Source: JAEUQQ01 sp963697285
Lineage (GTDB): Bacteria; Acidobacteriota; Vicinamibacteria; Vicinamibacterales; JAFNAJ01
Direction of reading: 5' to 3'
DNA: 64,000 nt
Assembly (NCBI GenBank): GCA_963697285.1
Contig: CAVONI010000002.1
Location: 496,001 to 560,000, forward strand
Below, piece by piece: positions 36,649 to 45,324 of this stretch. Numbering within the stretch: the stretch's first letter is position 1; every line of letters starts with the position of its first letter. The notes beneath the pieces were generated by a model, which saw only the letters and a list, made by a program, of their open reading frames with translations, searched no databases and was not told the origin of the DNA. The position numbers and the translations under genes were made by a program.

Positions 36649-37602
36649 TCACTCTTCGGGCGGCTGTTCGATGCGGTTGCGGTTGGCGATGCGGGTCAGG
36701 GCAATGCCGACCAGGATGCAGGCGGCCCCGAGCAGCTTCGAGCGCTGGATGGGTTCGTCGAGCACGAGCCAGGCGAACGCCAGGCCGGCAATCGGCACCA
36801 TGTTCGAGTACACCGACGTGCGCGCCGCACCGATGCGCTGCACGGCCGTGTTCCAGATCATGTAGGCGAGGTTGATCGCGAGAAGCGCCGAGACGACCGT
36901 CCCCACCCACACCCACGGCGACAGCGCATCCCAGGCCACCTGCCGCATCGCGGGCACCGACACCGGCACGAAGACGAGCATCCCCGTCACGATCGTCAGG
37001 GCGTTGATGAACAGCGGCGAGTGGCGCGTCATCAACCCGCGGCACCCGACGGTGTAGGCTGCCCAGCACCCGACCGACGCGAGGATCATCAGGTCACCCG
37101 CGACCGACTCCCCGCTGAACCGGGCGCCGTGGCCGGCGACGAAGTACAGCCCGAGCAGCGACAGGCCCACCCCGGCCCAGTGCCCGCGGACGATGCGCTC
37201 GTGGCCGGCCGCCGCCGAGGCGAGCGCGATCGCCACGGGCGAGCACCCCATGATCAGCACGGAGTTGGCAACACTCGTCATCGACAGTCCGACGACGAAG
37301 AGCGTCTGGTAGAGGAAGTGGCCGACCAGGCCGAGCGCGGCCACCCGGGCGACATCTGGCAGGGTCAGTGCCGCGAACGACGACCGGCCGCGGCCGCGAT
37401 CGTTCCACCACACCAGGCCCAGGAACACCAGCGACGAGATGACCAGCCGGGCCGCATTGAACGGCAGCGGCGGAACCTGGGTGAAGAGGACCTTGAGGAG
37501 GGAGTAGTTGCCGCCCCAGATGACGACCATCAGGAGCAGCACCGCATCCATGGCCGCATGCGATCGGTGAAGCGGCAGCCGCGCGGGGGGAGTCGGGGTC
37601 AT
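36649..37602 (-). CDS. EamA/DMT-family transporter
   Basis: A 317-residue ten-helix membrane protein with two EamA repeats (about 20-150 and 165-300). The first repeat opens with VVIWGGNYSLLKVL, the second with GDLMILASVGCWAAYTV, both family-typical. Members export amino acids, metabolites or drugs; substrate not inferable. ATG 37602 is backed by GGAG nine bases upstream; an upstream start at 37695 would add an unlikely Arg-rich leader. It lies directly downstream of atpE on the same strand (129-base gap). Confidence 0.88.
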   Translation of the reverse strand: MTPTPPARLPLHRSHAAMDAVLLLMVVIWGGNYSLLKVLFTQVPPLPFNAARLVISSLVFLGLVWWNDRGRGRSSFAALTLPDVARVAALGLVGHFLYQTLFVVGLSMTSVANSVLIMGCSPVAIALASAAAGHERIVRGHWAGVGLSLLGLYFVAGHGARFSGESVAGDLMILASVGCWAAYTVGCRGLMTRHSPLFINALTIVTGMLVFVPVSVPAMRQVAWDALSPWVWVGTVVSALLAINLAYMIWNTAVQRIGAARTSVYSNMVPIAGLAFAWLVLDEPIQRSKLLGAACILVGIALTRIANRNRIEQPPEE

Positions 37603-37731
37603 CCATCTCCGAAAACGCAACGGAGACACCCGGCCATGCGCGTCGCGCTGCGGTGAGCCGCAGGCGAGACACGCATCGACCAGGTGCCTCCGCACCGAAC
37701 ACGTGGCAGGCCGCGAGCGGCCTGGCGGCGG

Positions 37732-38067
37732 TTACCCGACGAACGGGTTCGCGAAGAACAGGATCAGCGCGACCAGCAGCACGTAGATCACCAGCGACTC
37801 GATGAGGACGAGGCCGAGGATCAGCGCGCCGCGGATTTCGCCGGCCGCCGCGGGGTTACGGGCGATGCCCTCGGCCGCCGCGCTCAGACCGCGCGCCTGG
37901 GCAAGGGCGCCAAGGCCCGCCGCGAAGGCGAGTGCGAAGCCGGCCGTGATGACCGACCACATCTTGACGCTACCGTCAGCGGTTGCCGCAGCCTCCTGCG
38001 CGTAGAGCGGGGTGAACAGCGACGCCACAGCAACGAGTGCGAGTGTCAGGACGAGACGATTCCTCAC
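37732..38067 (-). CDS. atpE: F0 ATP synthase subunit c with cleavable N-terminal leader
   Basis: A 111-residue rotor subunit. An N-terminal hydrophobic leader (1-23, ending TPLYAQ) precedes the two c-subunit helices (about 37-60 and 80-106), joined by the polar loop ARNPAAAGE. The ion-carrying carboxylate is Glu90 in helix 2. Gln57 in helix 1 and Ser91 next to the Glu align with Gln32, Glu65 and Ser66 of the sodium-translocating Ilyobacter tartaricus ring, hinting at Na+ coupling. GTG at 38067 is chosen because GGAGG lies eight bases upstream. Last gene of atpZ-atpI-atpB-atpE; b, delta and F1 genes are not here. Confidence 0.94.
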   Translation of the reverse strand: MRNRLVLTLALVAVASLFTPLYAQEAAATADGSVKMWSVITAGFALAFAAGLGALAQARGLSAAAEGIARNPAAAGEIRGALILGLVLIESLVIYVLLVALILFFANPFVG

Positions 38068-38151
38068 GAGCAGAGCCTCCTCAGATACGGACCAATCGAA
38101 GAACAAGATGTGCGACACGAACTTGACCTCGGGGCCCGCGGCCCCGGGGCG

Positions 38152-38976
38152 CTACGCGGTCGCGTGCGCGTGCGCGTGACCGGGCTCCGCCTCGTGTGCG
38201 TCGTGCGCGTGTTCGTGATCGTGCTCGGTGTGCACGGCACCCGCCAGGTAGATCATCGTCAGCAGGACGAAGATGAAGGCCTGGAGCGTTCCCGTGATGA
38301 CCCCGAGCACAATCATCGGCAGCGGCGCGATGAAGGGAATCAGGCTGGCAAGGATGGCGACCACCATCTCCTCGCCGAAGACGTTGCCGAACAGCCGCAG
38401 CGAGAGCGACAGCACGCGCGAGACGTGACTGATCAACTCGATGACCAGCATCAGCGGCGCCATGAAGAACGAGAGCGGGCCGGTGACGCCGGGCACGACG
38501 GCGAAATGCGCCAGGTACTTCAGCAACCCCTGCGCCTTCACGCCCTGATAGTGGTAGTAGACCCAGACCGTGAGCGCGCACCCCAGGGTGACGTTGATGC
38601 TCGCCGTCGGCGACATCAGGCCCGGGATCTTGCCCAGCATGTTGGCCGTGAAGATGAACAGGCCGATCGACCCGACCAGCGGGAAGAACTGGGGCCCCTT
38701 CGGGCCGATGTTCGTCCGCATCATGTCGAGCACCGCCGACACCGTGTCTTCGAGGACGATCTGCAGCTTGCCGGGATGCTCGACCGACAGGCGCGACCGG
38801 ACCACGAGGCCGAGCGCCGACAGCACCAGGACCACCAGCGCGCACATCACCAGGTAGTCGGGGATGGGCTTGAGGGGATCGGTGACGTGGAAGCCCAGTG
38901 CGGCGAGCGCACTGGCCACCATGGGGCCAAAGATTGCGTTGACCCACTTCACGAGCAGCAGTTCGTGGTGTGGCAT
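38152..38976 (-). CDS. atpB: F0 ATP synthase subunit a
   Basis: A 274-residue membrane stator subunit forming the ion half-channels against the c ring. The essential Arg lies in SLSLRLFGNVFGEEMV, about residue 192, and the C-terminal TLQAFIFVLLTMIYL helix is typical. Length is normal apart from a C-terminal tail (about 250-274) rich in His, Asp and Glu (HTEHDHEHAHDAHEAEPGH), unusual for AtpB; it could bind metal or simply be a disordered extension. ATG 38976 follows atpI by 42 bases. Confidence 0.95.
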   Translation of the reverse strand: MPHHELLLVKWVNAIFGPMVASALAALGFHVTDPLKPIPDYLVMCALVVLVLSALGLVVRSRLSVEHPGKLQIVLEDTVSAVLDMMRTNIGPKGPQFFPLVGSIGLFIFTANMLGKIPGLMSPTASINVTLGCALTVWVYYHYQGVKAQGLLKYLAHFAVVPGVTGPLSFFMAPLMLVIELISHVSRVLSLSLRLFGNVFGEEMVVAILASLIPFIAPLPMIVLGVITGTLQAFIFVLLTMIYLAGAVHTEHDHEHAHDAHEAEPGHAHAHATA

Positions 38977-39018
38977 GAGTCCGAAACGTCCGAGACTGCG
39001 TGGTGGGAAACGACGCGG

Positions 39019-39477
39019 TCAGCGTGCGCCAGGGCGAAACGTCCCCGTCAACGCACCGGCCGCCTCGACGAACGCGGCGGCCACCGCTGACGTCACCCCG
39101 ACTATCAAGCCCACGGGGTGCAGGCGCAAACGCGACATACTAACGTACGCCAAAAAGCCGAGTAAAGCGTAGCGGCCGACGAACCGCAGGATGTGGCCCG
39201 CCGCTGTCCGCGCCGGGGGCGCGTCGCCCGCCCCGTCCTCGCCGCCCACAGGCGCGGCCGTGCCGGTCGCCAGGTCGGCCAGACCCTCGATACTGCTGCG
39301 AATCGTGCGGTAACTGAGCCACATCAGGCCGCCGCCGACGAGCACCGCCAGCGAGAACCACCACCCGCCGCCCGTCACCACGAGCGCCCCCGCAGCCGTC
39401 GCCACGCAGAACACCAGCGCACGCCGCTCGAGGCGCTCGAGCAGCACGTCGGCCCGTGCGGGCCGGAGGCCGGTCAT
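39019..39477 (-). CDS. atpI: ATP synthase subunit I-like membrane protein
   Basis: A 152-residue protein with about four hydrophobic helices (residues 20-38, 43-60, 95-113 and 117-142), the usual AtpI topology. AtpI proteins assist assembly of the c ring. The start ATG 39477 overlaps the atpZ stop by four bases (ATGA type), and it precedes atpB, which supports the call more than sequence similarity does. A Pro/Ala/Gly-rich linker lies around 70-92. Confidence 0.78.
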   Translation of the reverse strand: MTGLRPARADVLLERLERRALVFCVATAAGALVVTGGGWWFSLAVLVGGGLMWLSYRTIRSSIEGLADLATGTAAPVGGEDGAGDAPPARTAAGHILRFVGRYALLGFLAYVSMSRLRLHPVGLIVGVTSAVAAAFVEAAGALTGTFRPGAR

Positions 39478-39743
39478 GGCTTGCGCCCCCGCGCCTCGCG
39501 CATGGCACGCGAGGTGATGCGGTAGACGTTCAGCACACCCGCCGCGAATCCCAGCCCGAAACCGATGAAGAACCCCCACGGGGCGGTGCCGAGCCACTTG
39601 TCGGCCCACCATCCGCCACCGACCCCCATCACGAGGGCGACCACGAACGACATCCCCACCGTGCCGAGCTCGCCGATGGTCTGCCACGTGGTGGGTGTCG
39701 CAGGCGGCGCATCGCCGGGAGTGCCAGGACGGGGATCAGGCAT
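39474..39743 (-). CDS. atpZ: AtpZ/AtpI-family small membrane protein
   Basis: An 89-residue protein with two helices (about 25-48 and 57-75) and the family motif GGWWADKWLGTAPWGFFIGFGLGFAAG-like GxxxD..LGT...G core. First gene of the atp cluster; it overlaps atpI by four bases. AtpZ has been linked to divalent metal passage and c-ring assembly in some bacteria. Upstream lies a 102-bp inverted-repeat element, so the cluster promoter may sit in or near that element. Confidence 0.85.
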   Translation of the reverse strand: MPDPRPGTPGDAPPATPTTWQTIGELGTVGMSFVVALVMGVGGGWWADKWLGTAPWGFFIGFGLGFAAGVLNVYRITSRAMREARGRKP

Positions 39744-39771
39744 GCCGCTAGAGGATACCGCCCCGCAAGCG

Positions 39772-39873
39772 CGAAGGGGTCACATCTTTCTTTTTGACTT
39801 TTTTCAAGCTCTGACCCCTCACACCGGGGGCCACAGCTTGAAAAATGCGATAAAGAAAGATGTGACCCCTTCG
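39772..39873. repeat. 102-bp imperfect inverted-repeat element (REP/MITE-like)
   Basis: Arms start CGAAGGGGTCACATCTTTCTTT and mirror each other for about 45 bases, including a TTTTTCAAGCT block near the centre-side ends; a short central part holds CCCCTCACACCGGGGG. It lies between nuoN and atpZ, both on the minus strand. Such GGGGTCA...TTCAAGCT palindromes resemble REP elements mobilised by REP-associated tyrosine transposases. No transposase is in this window. It may also act as a transcript-ending or stabilising hairpin after nuoN. Confidence 0.75.
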
Positions 39874-39878
39874 ACAGG

Positions 39879-41360
39879 TCAGCGCAAGGTCAGCGCGGGC
39901 AGGGTCGATACGACACCGAGTGCGCGCGCCGAGGATTCGGCCCAGGTGAACAGCGTGTCAGGGAACAGGCCCCCCACTGCCACCGCGAGTGCCGCCAGCG
40001 AAATCGCGATCGCCATCGAGGGCGCGATCGGCAACACCTCGTCGGTCTCCTCGGGCGTCATCCACATCCAGATGATCACGCGACCGTAGTAATAGATCGA
40101 CAAGACGCTGTTGAGGACGGCAATCACCGCCAGCCACGTGTAGCCGGCATCGAGGGCCGACCCGAACAGCCACATCTTCCCCATGAATCCCGCCGTCGGC
40201 GGGATGCCGCCCAGACCGAGCAGGAAGACCATCATGGCGAACGCCATCCACGGGCGGCGATGCCCGAGCCCGCTGAACTCGTGGAGATCCTCGCCGGGGA
40301 CGCCCTTCTGCCGCAGCGCCGCGACGACGCCGAAGGCGCCCATCTGCATGCACGCGTACACCGCGATGTAGATCAGCGACGCCGTGATCCCGCGCGGGGT
40401 CGCGGCCACGATGCCGATGGTGACGTAGCCCGCGTGCGCAATCGACGAGTACGCGAGCAGCCGTTTCAGGTTGTTCTGCGTCATCGCGGCGATGTTGCCC
40501 ACCGTCATGCTCATCGCGGCGAGCACGTACAGCGCACCACGCCATTCGCTCGACACCGAGGGGAAGGCCTCGAACGTCAGGCGGATCAGCATCGCGAACG
40601 CGGCGGCCTTCGACCCGACCGACAGGAACGAGGCGATCGGCGTCGGCGCCCCCTCGTAGACGTCGGGGGCCCACATGTGGAACGGCACGGCAGCAATCTT
40701 GAACGCCACGCCCGCCACCACGAGGGCGATGGCGAACCGCCACGCCACCAGCGACGCGCCGGGCGCCGCCGCGGCAACGGCGATGTCGGCGATGCGGGTG
40801 CTGCCGGCCAGGCCGTAGGTCCAGGCCATGCCGTACAGCAGGATGCCCACCGAGAAGGTCCCCAGCACGAAGTACTTCACGCCGGCTTCGTTCGACCGGC
40901 GGTTCGGCTTCAGGTAGCCCACCAGCACGTAGAACGACACGGCCATCGTCTCGAGGCCGATGAACATCGTGACGAGGTCGACGCCGCTCGCCAGCACCAT
41001 CATGCCGAGTGTCGCGGTGAGCACCAGCATGACGTACTCGTTGGCGCGCAGTCCCTCGATCGTCAGCCAGTGTCTCGAGATCTCGAGCGTGAACATGGCC
41101 GCGATGATCGCGACGACCTTGATGAACAGCGCGAACCCGTCGATGGCGAACACGCCGTTGGCGATCGTGATGTCGACGCCCCGCTGGGGCACGAGCGCAG
41201 CCAGCGTGGCCCCGAGCACGATGAAGCCGGCCCAGAGGATGGCCGACTGCCGCTCGCGCGGCACGAACAGTCCGGCAATCAGCAGGATCAGGAGGCCGGC
41301 GGTCAGCGTGAGCTCAGGAGCGAGCCACGCCATGTCGGCCAGGGTCGGGACGACCGGCAT
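39879..41360 (-). CDS. nuoN: NADH-quinone oxidoreductase subunit N
   Basis: A 493-residue antiporter-like membrane subunit of complex I with about 14 helices. The family core motif is visible (AAFAMLIRLTFEAF, LKRLLAYSSIAHAGY and FLLGLGGIPPTAGF), with the broken-helix Lys and conserved Glu of the proton path. It starts one base after nuoM ends. ATG 41360 is used; ATG at 41333 is an alternative nearer to the usual N terminus. Last gene of the nuo run; the inverted-repeat element follows six bases beyond its stop. Confidence 0.95.
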   Translation of the reverse strand: MPVVPTLADMAWLAPELTLTAGLLILLIAGLFVPRERQSAILWAGFIVLGATLAALVPQRGVDITIANGVFAIDGFALFIKVVAIIAAMFTLEISRHWLTIEGLRANEYVMLVLTATLGMMVLASGVDLVTMFIGLETMAVSFYVLVGYLKPNRRSNEAGVKYFVLGTFSVGILLYGMAWTYGLAGSTRIADIAVAAAAPGASLVAWRFAIALVVAGVAFKIAAVPFHMWAPDVYEGAPTPIASFLSVGSKAAAFAMLIRLTFEAFPSVSSEWRGALYVLAAMSMTVGNIAAMTQNNLKRLLAYSSIAHAGYVTIGIVAATPRGITASLIYIAVYACMQMGAFGVVAALRQKGVPGEDLHEFSGLGHRRPWMAFAMMVFLLGLGGIPPTAGFMGKMWLFGSALDAGYTWLAVIAVLNSVLSIYYYGRVIIWMWMTPEETDEVLPIAPSMAIAISLAALAVAVGGLFPDTLFTWAESSARALGVVSTLPALTLR

Positions 41361-41361
41361 G

Positions 41362-42912
41362 TCAGTGCACTCCCGGGGCCGCGTGCGTCGATTCCGGCAT
41401 GGCCGGCGTCACGGGGGCCGACGCGGTGTCGGCCAGTTGCGGTGACACCCGCTCGACGACGCGCTGCACGGCCGGCGCGAGGCGATCGATGAACGGCTTC
41501 GGATACAGGCCGATCCAGAACGCGAGGATGATGAGCGGCACGAACGTGAAGACCTCGCGCAGGCCCATGTCCTTCAGCGACCGGTTCTCGTCGTGCGTGA
41601 CCTCGCCGAACATCGTCCGCTGGTAGAGCCACAACATGTAGGCCGCGCCGAGGATGATGCCGAGGCCGGCGATCGCCGCCCACGTCATGCTGACCGTGAA
41701 GACGCCCTGCAGGATCAGCACCTCGCCGACGAACCCGTTGAGCGCCGGCAGCCCGATCGACGACATGGTCATCAGCAGGAAGATGGCCGCATAAACGGGC
41801 ATGACAGCGGCGATTCCCCCGTAGGCCGAGATGGCGCGCGTGTGGCGCCGCTCGTATACCACGCCCACCAGGAGGAAGAGCGCGCCGGTCGAAACGCCGT
41901 GGTTGATCTGCTGGACCAGCGATCCCGTGATCCCCGTCGGCGTCAGGGCGAACAGGCCGAGCATGATCATGCCCATGTGGCTGACGCTCGAGTAGGCGAC
42001 CAGCCGCTTCCAGTCCGTCTGCGCCATCGCGCACAATGCGCCGTAGACGATCCCGATCATCGAGAGCGCCGCGATCCAGGGCACAGCCTCGCGCGTCGCA
42101 TCGGGCAGGATGGGCATGCTGAACCGGAAGAACCCGTACGTGCCCATCTTCAGGAGCAGGGCCGCCAGGATGACCGACCCGGCCGTGGGCGCGTCGGTGT
42201 GCGCGTCGGGCAGCCACGTGTGGAACGGGAACATCGGCACCTTGATCGCGAAGCCGAGGAAGAACGCCAGGAACACCCAGAACTGCAGGCGCCCCGGGAT
42301 GGCGAGCGTGTAGTAGCGCGTCACGTCGAACGAGTACTCGCCGGTGACCGCGTGCAGGTGGAAGTACAGCGCCAGGATGCCCAGCAGCAGGACCACGCTG
42401 CCCACCAGCGTGTAGAGGAAGAACTTGATCGCCGAGTAGAGGCGCCGATCGCTGCCCCAGATGCCGATCAGGAAGTACATCGGCACCAGCATCACCTCGA
42501 AGAACAGGAAGAACAGCAGGAAGTCGAGCGCGACGAACGCGCCGATCACCCCGGTCTGCAAGACCAGCAGGGCGATGTAGTACTCCTTGATGCGCAGCGT
42601 CACCGCCGTCCACGACGACGTGATCGAGATCGCGCCCATCAGCGCCGACAGCAGCACCAGCAACGCGCTGAAGCCGTCGATGCCCATGTGGTACTCGGCG
42701 CCGATCGACGGGATCCATGGCGAGCGCGTCACGAACTGGAACTGGCTCGTGGCCTGCGGATCGAACTGCCACCACAGCGGGAGGGCGACCAGCAGGCCGG
42801 CCCACCCGGTGATGTTCGCCACGAGCTTGATGCTGCCCTCGAGCCGCCGCGGAATCGCGAGCAGCACGAGCGCACCCACCAGGGGAGTCAGGAGTATCAG
42901 TGTCAGCGACAC
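41362..42912 (-). CDS. nuoM: NADH-quinone oxidoreductase subunit M
   Basis: A 516-residue antiporter-like subunit with 14 predicted helices. Characteristic motifs are FFEVMLVPMYFLIGIWG, FPFHTWLPDAHTDAP and WKRLVAYSSVSHMGM. It conducts protons in the membrane arm. The initiation codon is GTG at 42912, with AAGGA ten bases upstream. It sits 46 bases below nuoL. Confidence 0.96.
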   Translation of the reverse strand: MSLTLILLTPLVGALVLLAIPRRLEGSIKLVANITGWAGLLVALPLWWQFDPQATSQFQFVTRSPWIPSIGAEYHMGIDGFSALLVLLSALMGAISITSSWTAVTLRIKEYYIALLVLQTGVIGAFVALDFLLFFLFFEVMLVPMYFLIGIWGSDRRLYSAIKFFLYTLVGSVVLLLGILALYFHLHAVTGEYSFDVTRYYTLAIPGRLQFWVFLAFFLGFAIKVPMFPFHTWLPDAHTDAPTAGSVILAALLLKMGTYGFFRFSMPILPDATREAVPWIAALSMIGIVYGALCAMAQTDWKRLVAYSSVSHMGMIMLGLFALTPTGITGSLVQQINHGVSTGALFLLVGVVYERRHTRAISAYGGIAAVMPVYAAIFLLMTMSSIGLPALNGFVGEVLILQGVFTVSMTWAAIAGLGIILGAAYMLWLYQRTMFGEVTHDENRSLKDMGLREVFTFVPLIILAFWIGLYPKPFIDRLAPAVQRVVERVSPQLADTASAPVTPAMPESTHAAPGVH

Positions 42913-42958
42913 AGCGCACGATCCTTCATGGCACAGGCCTCACGCCCAGCGACCGATC

Positions 42959-45028
42959 TCATCGCACCACCAGATAGACACCGACGAAGACCACCACGCC
43001 CAGGACCATCGCCAGCGCGTAGTTCTGCACCAGCCCGGTGTGCATCCGCCGGAACCCGAAACTTGCATCGTGCAGGGTGTTCCCCACACCGTTCACCACG
43101 CCGTCCACTCCGCGGCTGTCGGCCACACCCGACAACCACGCCGAGAACCGCGTCGCCGTCGCCGATCCGTTCACGATCGTGTCGACGACATTGCGGTCGA
43201 ACCAGAACGACACGCGGCTGGCGGCATACGTGCCCGCCACCACCGTCGCGTTGTACAACTCATCGACGTAGAACTTGTTGGTGAGCCAGCGATGCGCGGT
43301 CGAGAATCGAGTCGCAAGCCGGTCGGCAATGGCCGGGCGCACGATGAACATCCGCTGCGCGACCCAGATGCCGGTCAAGGCCACGAGCACCGAGAGCGCC
43401 ATCAACAACCACTCGGCCATGTGCGACAAGCCGTGTGCGCCGCCCTCGCCATGGGTCGACGTTTCGAGCACGGGCGCGATGAAGGCCCCGAACGCGCTGC
43501 CCAACCCGAACACCGCAGGCATCCCGAAGAACCCGACTACCGTCGCGCCGGCAGCCAGCACGACCAGCGGGCCCGTCATCGCGGCCGGTGATTCGTGCGG
43601 CGCGCCGTGGCCGTGCCCGTGGCCGGCACCGGCACCGTGCCCCTGCGACGGCGCTGCCTCGCGCCTCGACCCCAGGAACGTCAGCGCGACCAGGCGCCAC
43701 GTGTAGAACGCGGTCATGGCCGTGGTGATGATCCCGAGCGTCCACAACGCCTTGTTGGCGACGAACACGTCGGCCAGAATCTGGTCCTTGCTGAAGAACC
43801 CGGCGAACGGCGGCAGTCCGGCAAGGGCCACCGCACCGATCGTCATCGTGACCGCCGTGATGGGCAGCGCGGTGCGCAGTCCGCCCATGTATCGCATGTC
43901 CTGCTCGCCGCTCATCCCGTGGATGACCGACCCCGACCCGAGGAAGAGCAGTGCCTTGAAGAACGCGTGCGTGATCAGGTGGAACATCGCCGCGCCGTAG
44001 GCCCCGACGCCGGCCGCCAGGAACATGTAGCCCAGTTGCGACACGGTCGAATACGCCAGCACCCGCTTGATGTCGTTCTGCACGAGACCGATGCAGGCCG
44101 ACACGATTGCCGTCAACGCGCCGATCACCGCCACGATCTCGAGCACCTGCGGCGCATGCGAGAACAGCATGGCGTTGCGGCACAGGAGGTACACGCCCGC
44201 CGTCACCATGGTTGCCGCGTGAATCAGCGCCGACACCGGCGTCGGGCCCTCCATCGCGTCGGGCAGCCAGACATACAACGGGATCTGCGCCGACTTGCCC
44301 GTCGCGCCCACGAACAGCAGCAGGCAGGCGATCGAGAGGGTCGCGAACGTCGTGGTCTCGACCGGCAGGTGCGCGACCGCCTCGCGGACGACCGCGAAAT
44401 CGACCGAGCCGATGGTCATGAAGATCAGCAGCACGCCGAGCAGGAAGCCCCAGTCGCCGATGCGGTTGACGATGAAGGCCTTCCGGCCGGCGTTCGACGC
44501 GCTGTCCTTCTTGTACCAGTACCCGATCAGCAGGTAGGAGCACAGCCCGACGCCTTCCCAGCCGACGAACAGCACGAAGAAGTTCGAGGCGAGGACGAGC
44601 GTGAGCATGAAGAAGCAGAACAGGTTCAGGTAGCTGAAGAACCGCGCGTAGGCGCCGGGCTCCTCGTGGTCCATGTACGCGGTGGAGTAGATGTGGATCA
44701 ACGTGCCGACGAACGTGACCATCAGGATCATCGCGGCCGAAAGCGCGTCGAGCCTGAACGTCCAGTCGACGCCGAACGACCCGATGCCGTGCGTCGTGGG
44801 CGATGCCATCGCCGGCAGCCACACCCCGAGCGTGTGCTCGAGCACGCGCGCCTCGACCGGCAGCTTCACCAGTTGCCACACGCTGAACACCGAGAGGATC
44901 AGCGACAGCGACATCGTCGTGCAGGCGAGGTAGGCCGTCAGCTTCTTCGGGAAGAAGCGGATGCCGAACAGGCCGAGCACGAGCGCGCCCGCGGCGGGCA
45001 GGAGGGGAATCCAGGCGAGCGTTACCAT
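42959..45028 (-). CDS. nuoL: NADH-quinone oxidoreductase subunit L
   Basis: A 689-residue subunit, largest of the antiporter-like set, with the long lateral helix expected near the C terminus. Motifs include GWEGVGLCSYLLIGYW, PLYVWLPDAMEGPTPVSALIHAATMV and DIKRVLAYSTVSQLGYMF. A His/Gly-rich cytoplasmic or periplasmic loop (GHGAGAGHGHGHGAPHE) near residue 470 is unusual and may reflect lineage-specific insertion. ATG 45028 overlaps the nuoK 3' end by seven bases. The frame remains open upstream but there it runs across nuoK out of frame. Confidence 0.96.
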   Translation of the reverse strand: MVTLAWIPLLPAAGALVLGLFGIRFFPKKLTAYLACTTMSLSLILSVFSVWQLVKLPVEARVLEHTLGVWLPAMASPTTHGIGSFGVDWTFRLDALSAAMILMVTFVGTLIHIYSTAYMDHEEPGAYARFFSYLNLFCFFMLTLVLASNFFVLFVGWEGVGLCSYLLIGYWYKKDSASNAGRKAFIVNRIGDWGFLLGVLLIFMTIGSVDFAVVREAVAHLPVETTTFATLSIACLLLFVGATGKSAQIPLYVWLPDAMEGPTPVSALIHAATMVTAGVYLLCRNAMLFSHAPQVLEIVAVIGALTAIVSACIGLVQNDIKRVLAYSTVSQLGYMFLAAGVGAYGAAMFHLITHAFFKALLFLGSGSVIHGMSGEQDMRYMGGLRTALPITAVTMTIGAVALAGLPPFAGFFSKDQILADVFVANKALWTLGIITTAMTAFYTWRLVALTFLGSRREAAPSQGHGAGAGHGHGHGAPHESPAAMTGPLVVLAAGATVVGFFGMPAVFGLGSAFGAFIAPVLETSTHGEGGAHGLSHMAEWLLMALSVLVALTGIWVAQRMFIVRPAIADRLATRFSTAHRWLTNKFYVDELYNATVVAGTYAASRVSFWFDRNVVDTIVNGSATATRFSAWLSGVADSRGVDGVVNGVGNTLHDASFGFRRMHTGLVQNYALAMVLGVVVFVGVYLVVR

Positions 45029-45324
45029 CGCATCACCGTGATCTCGTCGATGTTCACGGTTTCCTTGTTGCGGTAGAGGGCGAGCACGATGCCGAGGCCG
45101 ACCGCCGCTTCGGCCGCCGCGACCGCGATCACGAACAGGGCGAACACCTGTCCGGCCACGTGGCCGTGCACCTGCGAGAACGTCACGAGCGCGATGTTGC
45201 CCGCGTTCAGCATCAGTTCGATCGACATGAAGATGATGATCAGGTTGCGGCGCACGAGCACGCCGATCATCCCGATGGCGAACAGCGCTGCCGAGAGCGC
45301 GAGCCAGTGGCCGGGCGTGATCAT
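45022..45324 (-). CDS. nuoK: NADH-quinone oxidoreductase subunit K
   Basis: A 100-residue, three-helix membrane subunit. The helix-2 Glu of the MSIELMLNAGNIAL motif and Glu72 (AAAEAAVGLGI) in helix 3 are the conserved proton-path residues. Start ATG 45324 overlaps the nuoJ end by four bases; its C terminus overlaps nuoL. Length is standard. Confidence 0.96.
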   Translation of the reverse strand: MITPGHWLALSAALFAIGMIGVLVRRNLIIIFMSIELMLNAGNIALVTFSQVHGHVAGQVFALFVIAVAAAEAAVGLGIVLALYRNKETVNIDEITVMRW

